Shown piece after piece: positions 21,510 through 33,534 of a DNA stretch of 64,000 nucleotides. The stretch covers positions 7,811,606 to 7,875,605 of the forward strand of contig NC_086033.1 in the NCBI RefSeq assembly GCF_036323735.1, in the 5' to 3' direction. The DNA comes from Rattus norvegicus (taxonomy: Eukaryota; Chordata; Mammalia; Rodentia; Muridae). The notes under the pieces were generated by a model. That model worked only from the letters and a program-made list of their open reading frames with translations. It did not search any database and was not told where the DNA came from. Each line of letters begins with the position of its first letter. Within the stretch, counting starts at the first letter, position 1. The position numbers were made by a program, and so were the translations under genes.

Positions 21510-23614
21510 ATGCAGGGATGGTTCAATATACAGAAATCCATCAAAGTTTCCACTATGTAAACAAACTCAAAGAACAAAACCAACATGATCATCTCATTAG
21601 ATGCTGAAAAAGCATTTGAGAAAATTTAACACCTCTTAATGTTAAAAGTCTTGGAAATATCAGGAATTCAAGGTCCATACCTAAACATAGTACAAGCAAT
21701 ACACAGCAAACCAGTAGCCAACATCAAGTAAATGGAGAGAAACTTGAAGCATTCCTAATAAAATCAGGGACTATATACTGCTGCGAACTCCTCTCTTTCT
21801 ACTTATACAATATAGTACTAGAAGTTCTAGCCAGAGCAATCAGACAACAAAAGGAGGTCAAAGGGATACAAATTGGAAAGGTAGAAGTCAAAATATCACT
21901 AGTTGCAGATGATATGATGGTATACTTAAGTAACCCCAAAATTTCCACCAGAGAACTACTAAGCCTGATAAACAACTTCAGCAAAGTGACTGGGTATAAA
22001 ATTAACTCAAACTAATCAGTAGCCTTCCTCTACTCAAAGGATAAATAGACTAAGAAAGAAAATAGGGAAATGAAACCCTTCACAATAGTCACAAATTACA
22101 TAATACCTCAGTGTGACTCTAACCAAGTAAGTGAAAGATGTGTTTGACAAGAATTTCAAGTCTCTGAAGAAAGAAACTGAAGATCTCAGAAGAAGGAAAG
22201 ATCTCCCATGTTCATGGATTGACAGGATTAATACAGTAAAAATCTCCGTCTTGCCAAAATAATCTACAAATTCAATGTGATTCCCATCAAAATTCCAACT
22301 CAGTTCTTCATAGAGTTAGAAAGAGCAATTTGCAAATTCATTTGGATAACAAAAACCCAGAATAGATTAAACTATCCTCAACAATAAAAGAACTTCTGGA
22401 GGAATCACCATCCCTGACCTCAAACAGTATTACAGAGCAATAGTGATTAAAAGGTGTATGGTATTGATCCAGAACAAGCAGGTAGATCAATGGAATAGAA
22501 TTGGAGACCCAGAAATGAACCCATACACCTATGGTCACTTGATCTTTTACAATGAAGCTAAAACCATCCAGTGGAAAAGAGATAACATTTTCAACAAATG
22601 GTGCTGGTTCAGCTGGCGGTCAGCATGTAGAAGAATTCAAATCAATCTGTTCTTATCACCTTGTACAAAGCTTAAGTCCAAGTGAATCAAGGACCTTCAC
22701 ATAAAACCAGATACATTCAAACTAATAGAAGAAAAAGTGGAGAAGATCCTTGAACACAAGGACACTGGGGGAAATTTCCTGAATAGAACACCAATGGCTT
22801 ATGCTCTAAGATCAAGAATCAACAATTAGGACCTCATAAAACTGCAAAGTTTCTGTAGGTCAAAGGAAACTGTCATTAGGACAAAAGAGCAACCAAGATT
22901 GGGAAAAGATCTTTACCAATCCTACACCCGATAAAGGGCTGATATCCAATATATACAAGGGACTAAATAAGTTAGACTCCAAAGAGCCAATTAACCCTAT
23001 TAAAAAATAGGGTACAGAGCTAAGCAAAGAATTTTCAGCTGAGGAATATTGAATGGCTGAGAAGTACCAAAAGAAATGTTCAACATCCTTAATCATCAGG
23101 GAAATGCAAATCAAAACAACCTTGAGATTCTACCTCACACCAGTCAGAATAGCTAAGTTCAAAAATCTCAGGTGACACCAGATGCAGGCCAGGATGTGTA
23201 GAAAGAGGAACACTCCTCCATTGTTGGTGGGATTGCAAACTGGTACAACCACTCTGGAAATCATTCTGGAGGTTCCTCAGAAAATTGGTCATTGCACTAC
23301 CTGAGGACCCAGCAATACTACTCCTAGGCATAGACCCAAAAGATACTCCAACATACATGCTCCACTATGTTCATAGCAGCCTTATTTATAATAACCAGAA
23401 GCTGGAAATGATCCAAATGCCCATCAACAAAAGAATGGATTCAGAAAATGTGGTAAATCTACACAATGGTGTGCTATTCAGCTATTAAAATCAATGACTT
23501 CATGAAATTCATAGACAAATGGACGGAACTAGAAAATATCATCCTGACTGAGGTAACCCAATAACAAACAAACAAAAGTCACATGGCATGTACTCACTGA
23601 TAAGTGGATATTAG
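21510..23614 (+). pseudogene. L1 copy B ORF2 3' half, decayed
   Basis: Begins at the gatgcagggatggttcaat block, equivalent to about 2847 in copy A, and runs through the RT palm, thumb and C-terminal region. The catalytic tetrad reads VADD (gtt gca gat gat at 21902-21913) instead of FADD. Frames are broken by many indels and stops, e.g. in the region before 22440 and at 22683. The C-terminal Cys/His region has lost its spacing. No functional product is possible. Confidence 0.88.
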
Positions 23615-24355
23615 TCCAAAAGCTTGAATTACCCAAGATACAATCCACAGACCACATGAAGCTCAAGAAGAAAGATGACCGAAGTGTGTATGCTCCAGTC
23701 CTTCTTAAAAGGTGGAACAAAAATATTCCTAGGAGGAGCTAATATTTGGAGCAGAGACTGAAGGAATGGCCATTCAGAGCCTGCCCTACCTGGGGGTCCA
23801 GCTGATATATATTTATACATACACAGCCACATAACTAGACAATATTGATTTAGCCACGAGGTGCATGCTGACAGGACCCTGATGCAGCTGTCTCCTGAGA
23901 GGCTGAGCCAGAGCATGACAAATACAGAGGCGAATGCTAGCAGCAAACCACTGAGCTGAGAACGGGGTCCCTATTCGAAGAATTAGAGAAAGGATTGAAG
24001 GAGCTAAAGAGTCTTGCAACTCCATAAGAACAACAATACCAACCAACCAGAGCTCCCAGGGACTAAACCACTTCCCAAAGACTGTACATGGACAGACACA
24101 TGGCTCCAGCTGCTTATGTAGCAGAGGATGGCCTTGTGCACCAATGGGAGGAGAGGGCCTTGGTCCTGACAAGGCTGGACCACCCAGTGTAGGGGAATGT
24201 CAGAGTGGGGAGGCAGGAAGGGAGGGAGGTTGGGGAGGGGGAACACCCTTATAGAAGAAGGGGAGGGAATGTGAGTAAGGGCTTATGGACTGGAAACCAG
24301 GAAAGGGAATAACATTTTAAATATAAATTAAAATTTCCAATTAAAAAAAAGAAAA

Positions 24356-25589
24356 GAAAAAATTTTACACTTTCAAAAGTTTAAAGAGTTTTTAAGGATT
24401 CAAGGATTCATAGAAGTTTCTTCATAGCCAAATATAGATATTTAAAAGTAGCTTAAGATTCTACTTTCTTGTCTATTGTAATTGAGATGCTGGCCTGTTT
24501 TCTGCAAGGCCGTTTCAGAATATCACCAGCTATTACTACAGTAAATAAGGCTGACAAAAGCCAAAACTCTCCACCTCTTACTTGATAAGTGGACATCAAA
24601 ATATGGGGTTGCCAGGCCCTTCCTCCATTGCACTTGTACTTAATAAGGAGTCTGATCCTGCCTTGCCTCTCATTGTTCTCTAGTGTAACACACCATGCAG
24701 TATGGGCTCATCCCAGAACCCCCCACTGCAAAGTTGTATGCTGCTTGGAGCTGCCCACATACTAGTCATAACAGAAAACAAAAAGCCATCTCTCCTAGTT
24801 CTCACATATCACATATCATCAGACACGACTACTCAATAAATGGCTAACATTTGACAGGAGGCCAGTGAGCTGGCTTTCCTGTGCAAACACTGAGAAAGCT
24901 ATCCATGGTCACTTAATACCAGCCAAATGATCAAGAAAAAGAACCACAAGTCCTTACTGAGACGCTTCATGTCTGTGTGATTATGTGCATGGTGTAGGGA
25001 AGTGGAGGATAATCATAGTTGGCATCATTCCGCACAATTATTAAGAATCAAGTGTCCTTTGCTAGGTTTGGCAAAGGGGAGGGAATGGGTTAAAAGCTTC
25101 TTTTCCTACTCTCTTGTTTTCCTTAGTGGAAACAGTGGTGGAGGCAGGCGCTGCCTTGTCTGGCTGCCTTTTGTTTTAAGGATATTGATTGTTAACACAA
25201 TGACTGGGCAGGACATGGAAGGCATCATCATTAGCTGCGGCCACCTCATCACTTGTAACAGAGCTCAGAGAGGCACTAATGGATACACAAGGTCGACAGG
25301 AACACTGTCGGCCAGTGCACAATGTACGAGGGTGGCAGAGTTTTGGCCAGGCCTTTCTATCTCTCCATGGCAAACAAAACACATTAGTATTGATGATTAG
25401 GGTCCACAAAATGTACGGTGGACCAGGAACTGTATCACACAACCTTGCACACCATGCTGTGGTCAGTAGATTACTTAGAAGCAGCCATGTCTATACATAG
25501 ATGATGTGGGAAAGAAGATAGATGGCTGCCTGCAATGTTTTATAGAGTTTCTTTGCAGTCCAGGGGAGCAGTGCTGACTAATGTTTATG
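24356..25589. other. Unassigned DNA, possibly single copy
   Basis: No repeat recognised. 25170-25330 has comparatively many CpGs (gctgcggccac, ggtcgacagg, gtcggccag), unlike its surroundings. Open frames up to 132 codons without domain or splice support. Confidence 0.4.
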
Positions 25590-25696
25590 AGTAAGTGGTC
25601 ATGGTCACTGCCAACACTTAGTGACTGTCCACATCATGATAGTGATGTTTTAATGCTTTCCACATGCTATTTAATTTAATCCTTATGATTACTGAG
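25590..25696 (-). repeat. MIR fragment, antisense, truncated by Lx
   Basis: aatgctttccacatgctatttaatttaatcc is the reversed MIR segment 'gctttacatatattatttcatttaatcc'. It ends where the Lx T-rich tail begins. Confidence 0.4.
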
Positions 25697-26215
25697 AATT
25701 TTCTTTTTTAATAATATTTTATTTACTCTTTGAAAATGTTATACAGTGTTTCTTTGATCATATTCATCTACCAGTCCCTCTCTCCAATGCCTCCTAGAGT
25801 CCTCCTTCCTATCACCCTCAAATCTTGATGCCCTATTAATCCTCTTCCTCAGTATACTTAGACTTTCCTATCGGTGGGGAACCATGTACTGAGTGAGGCA
25901 TGGGCAACCTACCAGAAGCTACAACCGCAAAGGAAAATGACTCTCTCTCCCTTAGCTCCATCAACTGCAGAAGATCCCTACCAAAGCAGTGGACTTGTAA
26001 GGCCCTCCCACATTAATATGGGAAATTTGACTGGCTTGACCTCGTGCTAGAAACTACAGGTTCTGTGAGTTGATGTGAGTCACGACCATGTCAGGTCCAG
26101 AATTCTGCATTTTACGACTCCCTTCCTCATCTGTCAGCTCTTACATTTTCTCTGCCCACTCTTCCTTAATGTCCTCTGAACCTAGCTGTGTAAGAACTCA
26201 TATAATTATTTCTCA
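25697..26215 (-). repeat. Lx-type rodent L1 3' UTR fragment, antisense
   Basis: T-rich reversed tail, then accatgtactgagtgaggc, gcaacctaccagaagctac, aatgactctctctcccttag, catcaactgcagaag, gactggcttgacctcgtgc, and gtgagtcacgaccatgtcagg. The block order matches the family seen at 6880-7392, better preserved here. Confidence 0.65.
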
Positions 26216-26413
26216 TTCGTGATTCAAAAAGAAGGAATCTGCAGCTTGGTGGGACTGAAGTACTTCCCTAACTTCTTGCTACTTTTCGGCACTAAAGATC
26301 AGGTAAAAATCCCATTGATTGGTCAGTTCATCCCCATATGCATGAAGCATTTACAATTTGGCACCAAAACTTTCGGGTCCCAAGATTCCAAAATCTCAAG
26401 TCAAATAGATAAT

Positions 26414-26846
26414 TGTAGTTTCATTTCTGTTGCTCTGATTAAAATACTCTGGCAAAAAGCAACTTAAGAGATAAAGGAATTTATTTCAACTTACTATTTT
26501 ATGTAACAACAATTCATTATTATCAGAGAAGTCAAGGCAGGAACTTAAGTATCTAGCCATATGACATCCACAATCAAAAACAGAGAGGAATTAGTGCATG
26601 CCTATTCCTTTGTTTTCTCGCTTGTGCTCAGCTTAATTTGACTTTTCACTTTTGTACAGTTCAGACCTTCTGTTTAGGGAGTTGTGTTGGCCCACAGTGG
26701 GCTAGGTTTTTCCATATTTATTAACTTAAGGTAACCTCCTACAGTCACACCCGTAAGCCATCTCATTGCAGACAGTCCCTGACTGAGACTCTCTTCCCAG
26801 GTAATTTTCAATTGTTTCAAGTTGATGATTAACGTTACTCATCATA
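26414..26846 (+). repeat. Common rodent interspersed repeat, about 430 bp (name not determined)
   Basis: tagtttcatttctgttgctc, ggcaaaaagcaacttaag, gaatttatttcaactta, agaagtcaaggcaggaactt, cttgtgctcagctt, ggcccacagtgggctagg, gactgagactctcttccc and aagttgatgattaacg occur in the order of an abundant rodent repeat. I recall it only as a URR/RMER-type element. Pieces also occur near 10405-10480 (reverse) and 53685-53846. Confidence 0.55.
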
Positions 26847-28097
26847 GTTGTTAACTCTGTGACTCCAACAGAAACCACTCAAAACCTTGCACCAGGAATC
26901 AGAAAGTAGGAATTCAGCAACACGATCATTTTAAATCCTGACTACTCAAAAAACAATGGGTGAGAAGACCAGAAGTATCCTCATCGCATGAGAATGTGTT
27001 AGAGGAAGAACCCTGCCCCCTGGGAGAGGGGCAAGGTCAGATATCATGAATGGATCAGTAATTGAACATGATCTTCATGAGTTTTGTATATTCAACTGTG
27101 AGAAGTGTTGTGCTAAAATTCTGTCCAGAGCTATGCTATCAAATATAATGCAAGTTTCTATAAGAGGTGCCAAGTAAAAGGAATGAGTTCTTATCCTTAG
27201 GAAACTTCCACTCAAAGATCTAAGTGTGGGTACTACAGAACATAGTGTAAGAAGGTCCACACATCTTACTCTCAGATGAACCATGAGTTCTGAGGCTCTG
27301 CTTGGGGTCCTGACCCTGCCATCTGCTGCTTGGATAATCTGGTACAAAGTGGAAAATCCTACGTCCTCTGGAGGCTCTTTATTAGATGACTAAATTTACC
27401 CATCTGAGGTAATCATTTCTGGCTCTCCTATGGAATCCACTGAAGGTTTTTATGAGAAAAGGCAGTTGATTACATCTGTAACCATAGAATTGTGTTTTCC
27501 TTAGACTGTGGTCAAGTTCTGCTATTTCTACCATTTCAAATACACCTTGTGTAGTCTTGCATATATCCAGGATTTACATCCTCTGATCTTCTAAATGATG
27601 CTGATCATATGCCAGTGTCATCCCTGACTGTACCTCCACTCTCAATGCCCAGTACCAATGAGTTTCCATCAAATTCCTCTTCCTGAGAACCTGTGAGCAG
27701 GGCCAATCACCTGTCAGCTTCAAGGAGCTTCACAAAGAAATGCCAAAATCTTCTTAAGGAGGCAAATGACCCAAGAGGCCCACATCTTGATCTTCTCCCT
27801 GAACTGTCTTTCTTTATTGGGGACTTTAAAAGAAGGAGAAATCTGACCCCATTACAAAAAAAAGTTCATTTAAAGATCAGAATTTAGGACTACCAATAAC
27901 TTTTTAAATAAAGAAAAATAATAATTTTAAAGCAACCTACCTTCTAATACACGTTTTAACTGATAAATTTTCCTTAGGACTGAATCCTAAAATGCTCCAA
28001 AGACTTCTAAATCACAGTTTGCCTTTCTCGGGGCACTAATTCTGGCACATATTAGTGCCTTCCATATTATTCACAGCAAATGAAATATTTCCCAGCA
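26847..28097. other. No gene or repeat recognised
   Basis: Short frames only; no exon or promoter signal that I can defend. Confidence 0.4.
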
Positions 28098-28400
28098 GTT
28101 AACAGGACACAAGGGAGTTAAGATGGGAGCTGTCATAGGGCTTCAAAAGGCTTAAAGGGTGATCCCAATCTCCAGCCAGGAAAAGTCCCTGTATAGCAGG
28201 GGTAAGGTGGACATGAAGTCCCATCATGACATGAGAAGCTACTGGCAATCTGACAGCTTCTAGGAGAGGGAGTGATATTTCCTTTAATGATGTGACCCCT
28301 GGTATGGTAACACACACCACACAGGATAGCAAGGGACACTCCCAAGACTAGTTAGGCAACTCGAACTAAACTCTATGAGAAAAGAATCAAAAATAAAGGA
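28098..28400 (+). repeat. Old rodent L1 3' UTR fragment (Lx-like), sense
   Basis: cccaatctccagccagg, aaaagtccctgtatagcagg, actggcaatctgacagcttc, gtgatatttcctttaatgat, gtgacccctggtatgg, then gactagttaggcaac. These blocks recur in order in old rodent L1 3' UTRs. The flanking 28480-28600 (attgaggtcagggattcaac) may be an unrelated old repeat. Confidence 0.4.
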
Positions 28401-28859
28401 AGGAAAGAAGCATTTCAACCTTGGGTGGGGAACACTGGGAGAATAGAAAGGATGGTCAGTGTTGTCCTCTTACATTTCTCCCCATCACAGTGGCTTTATA
28501 ATCATGATCTCATCCAGACTCAAAGTCTATACTTCCTAATGCCATCATATTGAGGTCAGGGATTCAACATACACATTTGGGTGCGGCATAAACATAAATT
28601 CTATTATATCTCTTCATGCCTTCTGGGTAGTATTGATTGTTTCTGATTAATTTTTATATAAATGACAAAACAGAACAAATATAATTATGAATCATATTCA
28701 TTCTCTTCTACACAGTTGTGATTCTAAAGTCAGAGCAAGATACTTCTCCCGTCCAAACTTTGCTTCATTTCTTTAGTTGTTAGTGAGAATATTTTTTCCA
28801 AAATATTACAAATAGCTGTAATAATCCACAACACCCCATACTCTGCTAGAAAGAGCACT

Positions 28860-29110
28860 GAGTACATCTCAGAAGGTCTGAACTCAGTTTTGAGTCTGGC
28901 TTTTAACTAGGAGTGAAGTCTTGAGAAGGAAGTGTCAATCACTAGAAGCTCACACTCCTCATCTATAAAACAGACAAACAAAAAGCAACCAAACAGAACA
29001 GGAATAATTGCACTTTGTCTGCCTCCTAAAATGGGTCATTTTAATGCTAAAATGACACAACAGCATAATGTTTTGAAAAGCAAATTGCTATACATATGTG
29101 AGAGATCATG
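28860..29110 (+). repeat. MIR, sense, with an AAAC-rich interruption
   Basis: ggtctgaactcagttttgag, ctggcttttaac and ctcacactcctcatctataaa follow the MIR order. An A/C-rich segment (28970-28998) interrupts it, and aatgctaaaatgacacaac resembles the 3' part. Confidence 0.45.
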
Positions 29111-29825
29111 TTTATCAAAGGACATTTACGTTTATTACTTCATTTTTATCCTTAGAGCAATCTGCCACCAGTACCTTTCCTCTTCTGCAAAATGCATAAA
29201 AATTAAAAAAAAAATAACAGGCAAAGAAAAATGCTGCAAAAATCTTGCAAACTCTTGTCAAAATTCACGCTCCTTTTTCTCCTAACAAAACAATAGCTTC
29301 AGACCTGGTGACATTCCTGCCACTCTGAGATATTGGGTTACAGGTGCTTTTTCTGCCCATGTCCCAATGACAAAATACCTTTGCAGTTAGGCGAAGACCA
29401 GCAGCACTGTACCATGAAACTCATGGAAATTCTAATCTGATCATCTTATGTAATGATTTTATGTTCTCTTTAGAGATGTTTGACTGTAAATCTTAATATT
29501 ATATAGAATTCTCTTTCTATTGTTCCCATTTCAAAGTCCTGTGACAACGAAAGCAACACAAATGAAAAGGACGTGTGATTCTACTATATTTATCTTATAG
29601 TCCAATGTCAAAGGACTAGTGTACACATTGATGGTAAAATATAAAAAGCACATACACACACACACAACGACAATTAAATAATAGATGTCCGGAGTGTGAG
29701 TGAAAAAAAGTAGAAAGGGACATGGGAGGTGTCAAAGAAAAGAACAGGGATCAAAGAAAAGAACAGGAATTGGGAAAATAATGGTACAAACCCCCAAATA
29801 ACAAAAGTACAATAAAATAAAAAAA
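29111..29825. other. No gene or repeat recognised
   Basis: AT-rich. Holds a short CACACA run (29652-29666) and a direct repeat of about 17 bases, tcaaagaaaagaacagg, at 29736-29769. Confidence 0.4.
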
Positions 29826-30029
29826 TGCTAAAGAGATGACTCAGAGGTTACGAGTGCTTGTCACCTTTGCAGAGCACCTGACTGTCCCCACCCCACATGT
29901 CCAGAGGCTTACAATTTACCACTTCCTCTTTCTTCAGGGAATCAGACACCTGCATCCTCAGATGTCGCCTCTTCTCCCAAATGCCCAAAAATTAAAAATA
30001 AAATAAATCTAAGAATAAATAAGATAAAT
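29826..30029 (+). repeat. B2 SINE, sense, diverged
   Basis: gctaaagagatgactcagagg (tRNA-like head with the A-box region), tttgcagagcacctga, a diverged middle ending gaatcagacacctgcatc, and a 3' tail with repeated AATAAA-type motifs. Confidence 0.65.
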
Positions 30030-31138
30030 GACAGCATCTTACATTTTGGAAGCAAGAAGGACTATTTCTTCTCTACACAAAGTCCAAACTTTCACAGAAG
30101 TGCTAGTCACTGAGTTAGGAGTTATGGCTCAAGTGCTTGCTCAATCCGGATCAATCAACACAGAATTCTGAGTGCTCTACAATGAGCTGAGGTTCTACAG
30201 TCATCAGCCATTCAAACCTCTCACTCCACCAACCCGCCTGCATCCTCTCATCCTATATCCCTTGGCCGGCCCAATGCTTTGGGGCCCACAGTACATCCTT
30301 GGTCGCCATTTATGATACCACGTGGTAATGCTGTTGATTTATTCCTTTTCTGACTTTGACCATGCAACTTTTCTTCTCTCTCACCTTACAGGAACATGAT
30401 ATTGTGAGTGGGCCATAGAAGAAACCAATACTTGGGTCAGGAGATGGGGCTGACTGTCTTAGTTCCTACAAATGTATTGGAGACTCTATCCAGGGTAACT
30501 TTTACATCCTATTTTTCTGTATTAAAGGCTGTGCCACCCTGGAGTTCATACACAAGGAAGGCTGGCTGACTCCCAACTGCCTTGTAACAATTTAAATGTT
30601 GTGACAGAGAGAAACATCTTGCTATTTCCAACCCTAGTAATTTCGTTCAAGCATGATCTCAGCCACTTTAAGTTTTGATATTTCTAGCCATCTCTTAGGT
30701 GGTATTTTCTCTTAATGCCACCAATCATTTGAAAAATTATGCTGCAAAACTAATCTGTGTGGGAAATGATACACATTGGTTTTCTTACCGACAGACAGGC
30801 AAGGACTATGACTTCTGCTGCTTTATGTCATGTTTTTCATAGTGTAATACAAGTGGAAACATCCCCTTCTCAAGGTCAAGGAAGAAATGAGTCTCTGCTT
30901 ATACAAGCATTCTGGTTTCTTAAGCAGGGGAAACCTGAAGAATTAGCTTTATGACTTGATGTCTTAAGACTTATGATGCACCCAATAATTGTTCAAGTTA
31001 AAAAACAGCTAAGCTAAAAATGTATGCGAAATCTACGACATTAATCAGTACTTAAGTGTAATTGTTCAAATGATGCAAAAAGATTAAGTAACGTACAAAA
31101 GCTGAGGATGAGGAATAATATTGGGGTATCTATATAAC

Positions 31139-31141
<3 letters not shown>
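30030..31141. other. No gene or repeat recognised
   Basis: AT-rich. A weak SINE-like trace near 30115-30200 (ggagttatggctcaag) is too short to call. Confidence 0.4.

Positions 31142-31193
<52 letters not shown>
31142..31193. repeat. (CA)26 microsatellite
   Basis: Uninterrupted CA over about 52 bases, likely length-polymorphic. Confidence 0.95.
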
Positions 31194-31195
<2 letters not shown>

Positions 31196-32330
31196 TTTCT
31201 TATCCGAAGAGGTCTCAGTAAAAAGCTGCATCCCCATCTTCTAAAAAGGAAGTTAGAAACCACTAATTTAAATTTTTCATTTGCTTCTTCAGAACAATTT
31301 GCCACCCACAAAAGGGTAACTTTGTAAGTCCTCATTATCTCATGAATTTGGAGATTTATCCCTTAAATAAACTCATCTCATTTCCATATAATTATAGCCA
31401 CTGAGAAGGGCCTTTAAGAAAAAGGCAGGAGGCAAAAGCACAGATTATAAGGCTATGTTGAAAAATCTGTATTAACTGTTACAATACCCAAATTTGGCTT
31501 TGTAAACTGAAAACTTCAAATGAATTCAGAGGAAACCAGCTTTAGGGAAAAAGTGTTTGAAGGTCCCTTAGGTTTAGGTCCCTTTAAAGGACCCTTCCTG
31601 CATGTGTCAGTCACAGTCCCCATTCCTATTGTTGCCTGGTATGCCATTGTGATCCATTTGTAATAAAACTTGACAGTATAAATTTAACATCCAAAGAGAG
31701 GAACTTGGATGCATGACTTCGTAAATTATTCTCTGTCCTTACTGGTTCAGGGACTATAGAAATTTCTATGGAGGAAACAGAAATCTCCTTTCTCATAATG
31801 GATGGTTTATTGCAAATGAAGAGTTGGGGGCACAGAAAGAGGGGGATGTTTCTTTGTGCTGCCTGCTGCTTTCTTCTCATCTCTTCCTCACTGCACAACT
31901 GCCTTTCTGACACAGTCTCAGAGATGAGAAATCATAGTTAAACCATTGCCCAAGATGCAAACACTGAAGTGAGCTCTTCTTAAATAGCCTAGGGAAAACA
32001 GCCCTTCCAGATACATAGAACATATATATCTATTAACAAGGAAGAGAAAAGAATCTTCTCTTTAGACATTTGCTGTTTGTTGTATTAAAACTTACTTGTG
32101 ATGGATGCATTTTTGCATATAACTGGCACACCATAAAGTTTCCTTTTTCTTTTTTCCTATCCTTAGTCATATAAAGGACACAGCCAAACCGCAATTAACA
32201 TCAAGCTGAACTTTAACAGCTCAGTCATACTTTCTAAAACTTGCTTGCCCTTTTCTCTGGGTTTAATTATTATACTATTAATAGTAACATTTGCAGTCAG
32301 TGCTAACATTTGTCTCTCGGTTCTGCCTAT
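31194..32330. other. No gene or repeat recognised
   Basis: Unassigned AT-rich DNA lying upstream of the weak exon candidate at 32341. Confidence 0.4.
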
Positions 32331-32340
32331 TTTTTTCCAG

Positions 32341-32588
32341 GTAGATCATTTTCTTTTTTAGGAGTATTATCAAGGAGTAGGCCTCAACCACTTTTAGACG
32401 GCCTTTTTGTCATATATGGAAGGCTCAGGTCTAGAAGCACTGATGTGAGGCCATACAGAATTCCTGAGCACAACCAAGCTCCTCATGTCCCTCCTGGCAT
32501 CTCCAGACAACACATCACACCTTTGTGGCCAACGGAGGACATTCATGTGGTTGCTATGCCCACTGTCAATGAAGACCCTTCAACATGA
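32341..32588 (+). other. Weak candidate for a terminal coding exon
   Basis: Two acceptor-like sites precede an open frame: a polypyrimidine run with CCAG ending at 32340, and TTCTTTTTTAG ending at 32361. The frame stays open from before 32361 to TGA at 32586-32588, about 75 codons after the second AG. The peptide is rich in R, P and H (SRSRPQPLLDG, APHVPPGISRQ) and matches no domain I know. AATAAA follows at 32844-32849, about 256 bases after the stop. Acceptor, stop and poly(A) signal are in the right order for a last exon. A chance frame of this length is also common, so this is only a candidate. Confidence 0.15.
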
Positions 32589-32859
32589 AAAGAAAGAGGA
32601 GATGGGAAGGGGAAAGATGCAGACTTATGGTGCCCAGAGCTAGAGACAGTGACTTATAGTACAACCTTTGGCTGGGCAGTGGGTGGCCACAGCAATGCAT
32701 TCAAGCAAGAAATCTGTCCTTCATACCAGACACTCTTCAGCCCCACTGGGACCTGGCACCTAGCCTATTGTACTGACAACCACCCATAACCTCTATTTCT
32801 GGGTCTGAAGAGAAGTCTCCTAGGTGCCTGGCTTTCAGTAGTGAATAAATTATTAATGG

Positions 32860-33143
32860 CTATTAATCCATGGCACATATAATTTTTAACTTTGTATAAT
32901 CTTTATGGGGGCACGAAGGTTAATTTCATCATCTTTGCCATTTTCCCTTTACTTCTACAGCATATCCCACTGACTGCACTGCTGACTGGGATTTTCCCTT
33001 TCCTTTCTCCTTTGTGTTTTGCACATTTAACGACAATAATGAATGTAAAATTGGTAGAGTGACAGGTGCGCCCACAGTTTGAATGACAAACTCAAATCAC
33101 TAAATAGCAACTGCAGACAAACAATTACTGAAAATCCCACATT
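32860..33143. other. No gene or repeat recognised
   Basis: Pre-insertion flank of L1 copy C. AT-rich. Confidence 0.4.
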
Positions 33144-33156
33144 AAAATCTCAATAG
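33144..33156. repeat. Target-site duplication, left arm, of L1 copy C
   Basis: aaaatctcaatag, identical to 39287-39299. Confidence 0.9.
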
Positions 33157-33534
33157 AGAGACATGCCTGGGAAACCAGAGGAGACTACTCTCTGCCCACA
33201 TTTCTAACTCTAGAGGAAAATGCCTAGCGCCATCTGGGCCCCCTGTGCGCAGGGACACAGGACAAGGAGGGGCAGGCCCTTGAGGTTTCTGCCCTCACTG
33301 AGAGCTGAAACAGAGCCAAAAAGAGCAACTTCAGGCCCGAGACCAGAAGTAAGACCAACTTTTCTACTCCAAGTGACCTGCCTGGTGGACTCAGGACACA
33401 TGTAAACAGGAACGGCTGAAATACAGTGAACAAAAAAGACTACACGACTAAAAGCAGAACACTCTGTTCCCATAACTGGCTGAAAGAAAACAGGAAAACA
33501 GGTCTACAGCACTCCTGACACACAGGCCTATAAG
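33157..33534 (+). other. L1 copy C 5' UTR remnant
   Basis: Aligns with the 5' UTR of copy B: gaggagactactctctgcc, cctagcgccatctggg, ctactccaagtgacctgcc and ggtggactcaggacaca. It starts in the middle of a monomer-like unit, so most of the promoter is missing. Confidence 0.8.

Larger units (their letters stand above)
20990..24355 (+). mobile_element. LINE-1 copy B, internally deleted (5' UTR joined to mid-ORF2)
   Basis: About 3.4 kb, older than copies A and C. It has about 0.5 kb of L1 5' UTR, an abrupt join at about 21510, the 3' half of ORF2 (to TAG at 23612-23614), a 3' UTR with a G-rich tract (about 24200-24285) and an A-rich tail (24340-24355). ORF1, the endonuclease and the first part of the reverse transcriptase are absent. 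No convincing target-site duplication was found. Confidence 0.9.

Noticed and set aside
25002..25400. 132-codon frame on the + strand
   Set aside because: No recognisable domain, and it is overlapped by other frames of similar size in CpG-richer DNA. Not supported as a gene.
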